Assembly: GCA_029934215.1 (NCBI GenBank)
Contig: JAOZMR010000113.1
Span: 1-8,478 of the forward strand
Length of the DNA stretch: 8,478 nucleotides
Source: Pontiellaceae bacterium
Lineage (GTDB): Bacteria > Verrucomicrobiota > Kiritimatiellia > Kiritimatiellales > Tichowtungiaceae
Direction: 5' to 3'
Position 1 is the stretch's first letter; the number at the start of each line of letters is the position of its first letter. This document shows positions 1 through 6,284 of this stretch, in pieces. The position numbers and the translations under genes were made by a program. The notes beneath the pieces are model-generated. The model searched no databases and was not told where the DNA came from. It saw only the letters and a list, made by a program, of their open reading frames with translations.

Positions 1-353
1 AGTGTTTTAAGATTAGTCAAGAAGTCATCAAACAACAAAAAGCTGAGTTGTTTACCGAATCGAATTGGCCTCTTCAATCATTCGCACAACAGGATATTCG
101 CGAAGCGGTTAAAGAATCGGATGAATTATTTGTCCTGGATTTATGGGCGACATTTGAACGCTTTGCTATTACCTATTTACAAAACAAAGGCAACGTACTA
201 CAAAACATCGTTCCGACTCACTTAGCTAACAGGCAGCGATTACTACAGCGTACTGATGGGATTTATGATCATTTTTTTAAAAATAAAATTTATCCCGACT
301 TTGCTCACACTACGCTTGATCGTATTGTGCAAATTTTACTTGTCAACTTTTAA
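1..353 (+). CDS. Unrecognised protein, C-terminal part (5' end outside window)
   Basis: The frame beginning at base 3 is open from the window edge to the TAA at 351-353, so this is the 3' end of a longer gene. A TTG at 48 could be read as a start, but the open codons before it argue against that. About 117 residues are visible. They look soluble and mostly helical, with many Gln, Leu and charged residues (for example DLWATFERFAITYL), and no signal peptide or membrane segment. I do not recognise the family. The WATFERF helix followed by an R-x6-H arrangement (Arg codon 249-251, His codon 270-272) resembles HEPN-type helical domains, but that is a weak resemblance only. It ends 44 bases before the large exoprotein gene, and its last codons overlap that gene's putative promoter. 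No functional link to its neighbours can be shown. The reading frame is credible; the function is unknown. Confidence 0.7.
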   Translation, partial: CFKISQEVIKQQKAELFTESNWPLQSFAQQDIREAVKESDELFVLDLWATFERFAITYLQNKGNVLQNIVPTHLANRQRLLQRTDGIYDHFFKNKIYPDFAHTTLDRIVQILLVNF

Positions 354-363
354 GGTTTATATT
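335..363 (+). promoter_or_regulatory. Possible sigma70-like promoter for the TpsA-like gene
   Basis: TTTACT (335-340) and TATATT (358-363) are separated by 17 bases. The second differs from TATAAT at one position and the first matches TTGACA at four of six. Transcription would begin near 370, leaving a leader of about 28 bases before the ATG at 398. The -35 lies inside the end of the upstream gene. In AT-rich DNA such matches arise by chance, so this is a candidate only. A competing -35, TTGTCA at 340-345, has no good -10 at proper spacing. Confidence 0.35.
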
Positions 364-384
364 ATTTCTATCACTCAACAACCT

Positions 385-388
385 GGAG
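385..388 (+). promoter_or_regulatory. Shine-Dalgarno for the TpsA-like gene
   Basis: GGAG lies 9 bases before the ATG at 398. It supports that ATG as the start, as does the signal peptide that begins at once. Confidence 0.7.
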
Positions 389-397
389 ATTAAACAC

Positions 398-3300
398 ATG
401 TCAACAAAACGCTTATTCAAACAAACTCAGACTCAGATAAGAGTCTTACTAACCATCGGTTTACTGAGCTTATGCTCCAATAGTCTAGCAGACGTTGTCA
501 CCGACGGCACTGTTGGTCCCGACGCCCGTTCTTTACCGGGACCAGACTATATCATTAGTCACGATTTAGGGACCCAAAAAGGGACGAATCTGTTTCACAG
601 TTTTGAGCAATTTAATATCAATACGGCTGAAAGTGCTACTTTCACAGGACCAACGGAAATCAATAACGTCTTTGGGCGAGTGACAGGCGGTACGCGCTCC
701 ACTATTGATGGCATAATCCGTTCCGAAATGCCCTATGCCGATCTATACCTCATCAATCCCCAGGGCATTATATTTGGTTCCAATGCCTCCTTGGATGTAC
801 CAGGTTCTTTCTACGCTTCTACCGCAGACAAACTGGTTTTTCCTGATAATGGCATGGAGTTTAACGCGAGAAGTAAAAATGCTGCTCCCCTTCTTTCGGC
901 TGAACCTCTCGTGGATTTTGGATTTTTGGACGATGTTCAAGCACCTATTACTGTGAATGGAGCCTTGAGAGTATCAAGAGGAAAAACTTTGGGTTTAGTC
1001 GGTGGTGACGTGACCATTAAACTAGAAGATGATATAAATCTTAGAGGTGCCGACATTAGATCAAATAGACAGGTTGAGCTTAATAGTGTAGGTAACATCA
1101 ATTTGATTAATTCACAAGTGAAAGTCGTTTCTAAAGATGAGGGCAGAATCTTTTTCCGTGGTGGAAAATTAATGGTTGATAATTCAACTGTGCAAATGAA
1201 TGCGATAAATAATACGTTTCAAATTGATACCTTGAACATGGAAATGAATGATTCTGCTTTTCGTATAAGAGTGGATGATCCTAGAGCGGATGACTCTACA
1301 CTTTTTTCTGATGAAAATGAACTTACTATAAACATAGATAGTTCAGAAGAAAAATTAGGCAATTTAAATATCAGTGATTCTAAAATCACAACAGCATCTT
1401 CTAACGAACAAAATCCGGCTGATGTAATTATTTATGCAAAAAACATCACAATGGATGCTGTAGACATCAACAGTAACGCTGGGAAAAAAGATGGTGTGAG
1501 ACTTCGCATAGAAGGTGAGGAACAGATTAGTTTAAATGAGACTAACATTAATGCTAGGCAATTAGAACATAGCCAAGGAAATGGAGGTATTATAAGAATT
1601 AATACTCCCAATTTGATAGCTATAAAAACTCATATAGATGCCACTAATGAAGGTGACAATGAACAAGGAAGTAATATTTCAATTGGTGGAATTACTCAAA
1701 ACAGTAGCGAAAAAGTTGACTTTACTGATTCCTCTATTAAGACAAGTACATCAGGACCAGGACCTGGGGGTTCTGTATATATTGATGCAGAAACTTTAAA
1801 GCTTAGTCAATCTTCTATTGAGGGAGGCACAAGCGGCTCAGGAAAAGGAGCCAATGTCGAAATCAAAACAAAAGATAATATACAACTTTTGGAAAATAGT
1901 GGGATATTGGTCCATACTATTGGTAGTGGTGATGCCGGTACACTAACTATTGAAACAGGCATTTTAAACGTGACCTATTCCACTATTACAGCAGGAACTG
2001 GTAGTACTGGAAACGGTTCCAGTTCTGTGGAAATTAAAGCTAGAGAGAGTATCACTCTTCAAGGTACAACCTCATTATCTCCTGAAGGTATTCCATTATT
2101 TGCCATTTCTGTAGATTCGAGAGGAATTGAAAACGGAGGCGATGCTATTGCTCCTAATGAACAGGAAGAATATAAACCCGTTCTAATTGAGACTCCTAAG
2201 TTAGAACTTAATAATGCTATAATTAGTGTGGCTACTTTTGGTTCAGGTAATGGAGGTAATTTAGTGATAGATGCTGATAGCATTAAACTTGATAACGCTA
2301 ACATCATTGCAACTACACTTGGTTCAGGAAAAGGGGGGGATATAAAAATTTTTGCAGATGCAGATAAAGAAATTAACTTGTTTGGAAATAGTGAACTACT
2401 AGGCCAAATTGGTTTTTCTACGATTGATGTCAGTACTCGGTCAACACAAGAAGACGCTGGTGCGGGTGGAAGTTTAACCATCAAATCCAAATCTACTCCA
2501 AACAATCTTCAGCTTAATTTAAAACAAGGTACTCCTATTAAAGATATTTCTAAAGGTGCTTCTATTAGTGCTGCAACCTATGGCAGTGGTGATGCAGGTG
2601 ATTTGTCTATAGACGTAGGCAGTTTAAAACTTAGTCAATCTTCTATTGTGGGAAGCACAAGCGGCTCAGGAAAAGGAGCTAATGTCGAAATCAAAACGAA
2701 AGATAAGATACAACTTTCGGAAAACAGTGGGATATTGGTTCATACGAATGGCAGTGCTGATGATAGTGGCAATGCTGGTACACTAACTATTAATACAGGT
2801 ACTTTAAACGTGACCAATTCTACTATTACTGCGGGAACAGCTGGTACTGGAGATGGTTCCAAGCTTGTGAATATTGAAGCGACAGATAGTATAACTCTTA
2901 AAGGTAGAAACTTGTTAGCTCCAGTTGAAGGTATACCATTTTTTGCCATTTCTGTAGATTCAAGAAAAGCTGAAAACGGAGGAAATGCTATTAGTCCTAA
3001 TGAGGCTGGAGAATATAACCCCGTCCTGATTAAGACTCCCAAATTAGTTCTTGATGATGCTACCATCAGTGTGGCTACCTTTGGTTCAGGTGATGGCGGT
3101 AACTTAGAAATATATGCTGATAGCATTGAAACTCAAAATGCTAATATCATTGCACCAACACTTGGTTCAGGAAAGGGAGGCTCTATAAAAATTTTGGCAC
3201 AAAATGAAGTTAAGCTATCGGGAAATGGTCTTGCCAAAGAATACGGTCTTTCTACTATTAGTAGTGCAACTTTTGGTCCTGGAAACGGCGGTGATATAAC

Positions 3301-6199
3301 TATAGAAACTGAACAACTCAAACTGAATAATGCTTCTATTTCTGCAAAGGCGAAGGGCGAAGGAAATGCGGGAAAAGTGAATATCAATGCCTCTAATTCT
3401 ACTCTATTGAATAATAACAGTCAAATCACTACACAAGCGATTAATTCTAACAGTGGTAACATAGTTATTACAACACCTTTTTTAACTATTGGTGATGCTT
3501 CTTCAGTAAGGGCCGATGTTAAACAAAGTGGCAGAGGCGGAAATATTGCAATCGCTGCCAGTGATTATATCAATATTGTTGGTTCAGGTAGTCAAATTTC
3601 CAGTACAGCGACAGATGGTATAGCAGGAAATATTGATTTATCGACACCACAACTCCGCTTATTACAAGGGGGGCAAATTACAAATTCTGCTTCGGGCAGC
3701 GGTAATAGTGGTCGTGTCACGTTTAAGGGCAAAAAACTCAATATAGATGGTAAATCACGTATTTCAGCGACAAGTGCCAGTGGCAAAGCCGGTCAAATAA
3801 ATGTGAGTGCAGGTGAGTCTATACGGATTACTCAAGGGAGTGAAATAAGCACTGAATCTCAAAGGGGAGAAGGTGGCAATATACAGATTAGCACCCCAGA
3901 CTTGCAGCTAAATGATAGTACGATTAATGCGAAAGTGATATCAGGTCCAAAAACAGCCCAGCCCAGCAACATTGATATTGATGTTGCTCAATTGAATCTG
4001 CAAAATGGTGGACGCATTGAAAGTTCTACTGAAGGCCAAAGTTCGGCGGGTAATATTACTATCACAGCCACTGACTATATTAATATAACCGGTGGACAAA
4101 TTTTCAGTACTGCGAGTGGAGTAGGCGATGCGGGAAAAATAACAATTCATGCTGGCATAACGGATCAACAATCTCTACCAGTACCGACAATGACGTTAAC
4201 AGCAAGTAGTGAAATTAGCACAACGGCTACCGGTAAAAGTAATAGTGGTACCATTGAGCTATTTGTTAATGATCTAAAAGTCACTGAAGGCTCATCAATC
4301 ACGTCAATCAATAAAGAAGGACTCCCAGAGGGTCATCGCGCTAATATCAGAATAGAAACTGAGAGATTAACCCTTGGACAAGAACAAACGACTGAAGTAG
4401 CAGCCGAAATCGGTACCATTAGAAGTTCTACCGAAGGCCAACATCCCGCTGGTAACATTACAATTACCGCGACTGACTATATCAACATTTTTGGTGTGGG
4501 AAGTGGTATTTTTAGTGATAGTGCTGCTCAAGGACCCGCGGGTAGTATCACGATTAATAATCAATCGTCACCTGTTCCACTCCTTACTTTAGATAATGGT
4601 GGAGAAATTAGCACCAAAGCTTCTGGTACGGGTGACAGCGGTACAATTCAATTGTTTGTTGATGATTTACAAGTTAATCAAGGTAGCACAATCAGTGCCG
4701 CGAGTGAAGGGGAAGGAAATCGGAAAGCAGAGCGTGGTAATATTACTATCAAAGTGCAAAAATTGACTTTGAATGGTGAAATAGAAACTTCGACTCAAGG
4801 TCAAAGCCCGGCGGGTAATATCACTATCACAGCCACCGACTATATCAACATTTTTGGTCCAGAAAGTGGTATTTTTAGTGAAGGTACAAAGGATGCTCAA
4901 GGACCAGCGGGTAGTATCACGATTGCGAGTCGTATCACAATTGATGAAGAGTCAAATGAAAAGTCATTTGTTTCACTCCCCCGCCTCACTTTAAAAAATG
5001 GCGGTGAAATTAGCACCAAAGCTTCTGGTGCGGGTGACAGTGGTACAATTAAACTATTTGTTGATGACTTACAAATTAATCCAGGTAGTACCATCAGTGC
5101 CGCGAGTGAAGGTGAAGGAAATCGGAAAGCAGAGCGTGGTAATATTACTATCAAAGTGCAAAAATTAACTTTAAATGGTGAAATAGAAACGTCGACTAAA
5201 AAAGGTCAAGGCGGCTACATTGAAAGCTCTAGTCAAGGTGCCAGTGATGCCGGTAATATCACTATCACAGCTTCTGAATACATTCATATTTATGATAATA
5301 GTCGTATTCTTAGCATTGCTGAAGGTACTGGCGATGCAGGGCAAATAGAAATTTATGTTGGTGCAAAAAAAGAGAACATGATAACACTGGTCAACGCTGA
5401 AGATACGATCCTTGATAGAGATATACCTGTTCCAAAAGATCAGACAGGGGAATTGGTTATCACGCAAGGAGAGATCAGCACATCAACAACGGGTACAGGC
5501 AATGGTGGTGATATAACGATTGCCACTTCTCGACTTGAACTGAAAAACAAAGCGACTATCTCGGCTTCTGCTATTAGCGAAACGGATGATACAACAATGT
5601 CTCAATTTCAACTGAGAAATCAAGATAATTCGGCTTCTGCTGATCAAAAAGTTAGAAGAGCGGGAAGTATTATCGTTGGAACCAGGCAACTTGATATGGT
5701 TGATAGTACAATATCAACCGAGTCTCAAAATGCGGAAGGGGGTAATATTTTGATAGGTGTTAAAGAGGTTGTGAGTGGTCGTAGAGGGAAAAGGATTGTT
5801 AATAGTCGAATTACTGCGTCTGTAGAAGGCGGAACTGGAAAAGGAGGTAACGTAGAAATTTTAGGTGAACCTCAGTATCTTATTCTGGATAATACGGATG
5901 TTATTGCAAAAGCAGATAAAGGGCAAGGGGGAAGAATTAATATTAATGCACGAGCGTTTATTCCCTCCCTTGATAGTGAGGTGTCTGCTTCATCCAGACA
6001 AAGTGCTGATGGTCAAGTGCGTATAGATTCTGCACAGATAGATGTTGAAAATATTAGCTTATTGCCAGGGCGAACTGTGGATGCGTCGGCAATGATTAAA
6101 GACTGTGTTGCTTTAGAATCAGAAGAAGAATGGAGTATTGTACAGGTGGGTGATGAAATAGTTACCCGAAAAGACGACCGAACCGGTTGCGTGAAGTAA
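398..6199 (+). CDS. Two-partner-secretion exoprotein (TpsA), filamentous haemagglutinin N-terminal domain protein
   Basis: This is a 1933-residue secreted beta-helix protein, probably an adhesin or surface fibre, exported through the outer membrane by a TpsB-type transporter. Residues 1-31 form a signal peptide: basic start, hydrophobic core around residues 14-26, likely cleavage after SLA31. Residues 32 to about 170 match the haemagglutination-activity/TPS domain, with NVFGRVTGG, STIDGII and the hallmark NPQGIIFG (120-127; NPNG in many relatives). Residues 257-361 are acidic and nearly free of glycine. From about 395 to 1860 there are about 40 Gly-rich turns of the form GxGG(N/D)(I/L)xI, including repeat family A (467-651, 743-932) and family B (1205 to about 1720). 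The mature protein has only two cysteines, C1903 and C1931, the second three residues from the end. There is no C-terminal toxin, autotransporter barrel or enzyme domain. No TpsB gene is visible. The start is set by GGAG and the signal peptide. Family assignment is secure; ligand and role are inferred. Confidence 0.93.
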   Translation: MSTKRLFKQTQTQIRVLLTIGLLSLCSNSLADVVTDGTVGPDARSLPGPDYIISHDLGTQKGTNLFHSFEQFNINTAESATFTGPTEINNVFGRVTGGTRSTIDGIIRSEMPYADLYLINPQGIIFGSNASLDVPGSFYASTADKLVFPDNGMEFNARSKNAAPLLSAEPLVDFGFLDDVQAPITVNGALRVSRGKTLGLVGGDVTIKLEDDINLRGADIRSNRQVELNSVGNINLINSQVKVVSKDEGRIFFRGGKLMVDNSTVQMNAINNTFQIDTLNMEMNDSAFRIRVDDPRADDSTLFSDENELTINIDSSEEKLGNLNISDSKITTASSNEQNPADVIIYAKNITMDAVDINSNAGKKDGVRLRIEGEEQISLNETNINARQLEHSQGNGGIIRINTPNLIAIKTHIDATNEGDNEQGSNISIGGITQNSSEKVDFTDSSIKTSTSGPGPGGSVYIDAETLKLSQSSIEGGTSGSGKGANVEIKTKDNIQLLENSGILVHTIGSGDAGTLTIETGILNVTYSTITAGTGSTGNGSSSVEIKARESITLQGTTSLSPEGIPLFAISVDSRGIENGGDAIAPNEQEEYKPVLIETPKLELNNAIISVATFGSGNGGNLVIDADSIKLDNANIIATTLGSGKGGDIKIFADADKEINLFGNSELLGQIGFSTIDVSTRSTQEDAGAGGSLTIKSKSTPNNLQLNLKQGTPIKDISKGASISAATYGSGDAGDLSIDVGSLKLSQSSIVGSTSGSGKGANVEIKTKDKIQLSENSGILVHTNGSADDSGNAGTLTINTGTLNVTNSTITAGTAGTGDGSKLVNIEATDSITLKGRNLLAPVEGIPFFAISVDSRKAENGGNAISPNEAGEYNPVLIKTPKLVLDDATISVATFGSGDGGNLEIYADSIETQNANIIAPTLGSGKGGSIKILAQNEVKLSGNGLAKEYGLSTISSATFGPGNGGDITIETEQLKLNNASISAKAKGEGNAGKVNINASNSTLLNNNSQITTQAINSNSGNIVITTPFLTIGDASSVRADVKQSGRGGNIAIAASDYINIVGSGSQISSTATDGIAGNIDLSTPQLRLLQGGQITNSASGSGNSGRVTFKGKKLNIDGKSRISATSASGKAGQINVSAGESIRITQGSEISTESQRGEGGNIQISTPDLQLNDSTINAKVISGPKTAQPSNIDIDVAQLNLQNGGRIESSTEGQSSAGNITITATDYINITGGQIFSTASGVGDAGKITIHAGITDQQSLPVPTMTLTASSEISTTATGKSNSGTIELFVNDLKVTEGSSITSINKEGLPEGHRANIRIETERLTLGQEQTTEVAAEIGTIRSSTEGQHPAGNITITATDYINIFGVGSGIFSDSAAQGPAGSITINNQSSPVPLLTLDNGGEISTKASGTGDSGTIQLFVDDLQVNQGSTISAASEGEGNRKAERGNITIKVQKLTLNGEIETSTQGQSPAGNITITATDYINIFGPESGIFSEGTKDAQGPAGSITIASRITIDEESNEKSFVSLPRLTLKNGGEISTKASGAGDSGTIKLFVDDLQINPGSTISAASEGEGNRKAERGNITIKVQKLTLNGEIETSTKKGQGGYIESSSQGASDAGNITITASEYIHIYDNSRILSIAEGTGDAGQIEIYVGAKKENMITLVNAEDTILDRDIPVPKDQTGELVITQGEISTSTTGTGNGGDITIATSRLELKNKATISASAISETDDTTMSQFQLRNQDNSASADQKVRRAGSIIVGTRQLDMVDSTISTESQNAEGGNILIGVKEVVSGRRGKRIVNSRITASVEGGTGKGGNVEILGEPQYLILDNTDVIAKADKGQGGRININARAFIPSLDSEVSASSRQSADGQVRIDSAQIDVENISLLPGRTVDASAMIKDCVALESEEEWSIVQVGDEIVTRKDDRTGCVK
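491..910 (+). other. TPS / haemagglutination-activity domain region
   Basis: This covers roughly residues 32-171 just after the predicted signal cleavage. In TpsA proteins the domain is recognised by the POTRA domains of the partner TpsB and starts beta-helix folding. The conserved landmarks seen are FNIN, NVFGRVTGG, IDGII, LINPQGIIFG and the SFYAST segment that follows. The right boundary is approximate; the full TPS domain is usually about 250 residues. Confidence 0.85.
1796..2350 (+). repeat. Family A internal repeat, copy 1
   Basis: This encodes residues 467-651, from LKLSQSSI to GGDIKI. It matches copy 2 (2624-3193) throughout in order: LKLSQSSI, SGSGKGANVEIKTKD, ENSGILVHT, AGTLTI, STITAGT, FAISVDSR, SVATFGSG, TLGSGKGG. 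The best block, 1802-1917, differs from 2630-2745 at 8 of 116 positions by my count. Weaker similarity continues beyond the end (GNxxL...STI). Confidence 0.85.
2624..3193 (+). repeat. Family A internal repeat, copy 2
   Basis: This encodes residues 743-932 and starts 828 bases after copy 1. Compared with copy 1 it is longer by 15 bases, mainly a four-residue insertion after VHT (NGSADDSGNAG against IGSGDAG). Family A thus makes a two-copy module of about 190 residues within the beta-helix. Confidence 0.85.
4688..4795 (+). repeat. Near-identical 108-bp segment of family B, copy 2
   Basis: This matches 5090-5197 at 103 of 108 positions by my count. The five differences are all third-position and silent (ACA/ACC, GGG/GGT, TTG/TTA twice, ACT/ACG), so both segments encode the same 36 residues, TISAASEGEG through EIETST. 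Confidence 0.9.
5090..5197 (+). repeat. Near-identical 108-bp segment of family B, copy 3
   Basis: This is the partner of 4688-4795, offset by 402 bases, which is the full length of unit 3. The offset indicates duplication of a whole unit or gene conversion between neighbouring units. Confidence 0.9.
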
Positions 6200-6206
6200 A
6201 TTGTCA

Positions 6207-6238
6207 AAACCTCTGAAGTTTTTAAACCTAAGAGGTTT
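6207..6238 (+). terminator. Intergenic hairpin, possible weak terminator
   Basis: AAACCTCT (6207-6214) pairs with AGAGGTTT (6231-6238), giving an 8-bp stem and a 16-base loop just after the TpsA stop. The nearest T run (TTTTT, 6247-6251) begins 8 bases after the stem, and the stem has only four G-C pairs. It is therefore a poor intrinsic terminator and could equally be an RNA-processing or stability element between two co-transcribed genes. Confidence 0.35.
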
Positions 6239-6272
6239 ATGGCATCTTTTTAGTTAGTGTATTTTTACTTGT

Positions 6273-6277
6273 GAGGT
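6273..6277 (+). promoter_or_regulatory. Shine-Dalgarno for the PPC/PKD gene
   Basis: GAGGT ends 7 bases before the ATG at 6285. It supports this start, which is followed directly by a signal peptide. Confidence 0.7.
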
Positions 6278-6284
6278 TATTGTT

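Larger units (their letters stand above)
4010..5560 (+). repeat. Family B tandem repeat array (three good copies plus one decayed copy)
   Basis: The units begin near 4010, 4412, 4775 and 5177 (residues 1205, 1339, 1460, 1594), so they are 402, 363 and 402 bases long, followed by a diverged fourth. Each unit runs in order: I(E/R)SST-GQ, AGNITITATDYINI, a variable stretch, LTL, GEISTKASG-GDSGTI, LFVDDLQ, a Gly/Ser turn, then a short strand ending L-T-L. The fourth has the AGNITITASEYIHI and EISTST elements, but its middle is different and its right edge is uncertain. The variable stretch after DYINI differs in length between copies, suggesting a surface loop. Confidence 0.8.

Noticed and set aside
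735..956. A + strand open frame with hydrophobic residues
   Set aside because: It lies entirely inside the conserved TPS domain region in another frame. The in-frame TpsA translation is clearly the real one.
2059..3387. Several long open frames on the minus strand (2059-2505, 2740-3126, 3133-3387)
   Set aside because: They lie antisense to the repeat-rich TpsA gene and recur with its repeats, giving Pro/Ser-rich products as mirror images of Gly/Thr/Ser codons. They have no independent coding support.
4010..5560. CRISPR array or intergenic repeat array
   Set aside because: The repeats are long, in-frame and coding, with no short identical repeats separated by unique spacers.
4367..5689. Minus-strand open frames between 4367 and 5689
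   Set aside because: These are antisense shadows of family B and the region after it. The products echo each other (NTT..TKNVDIV) only because the sense strand is repeated.
5700..6284. Contact-dependent inhibition (CdiA-CT) toxin and immunity gene
   Set aside because: The TpsA C-terminus has no VENN-like boundary and no toxin domain. It continues as a beta-helix to a short Cys-bounded tail, and no small immunity gene follows.
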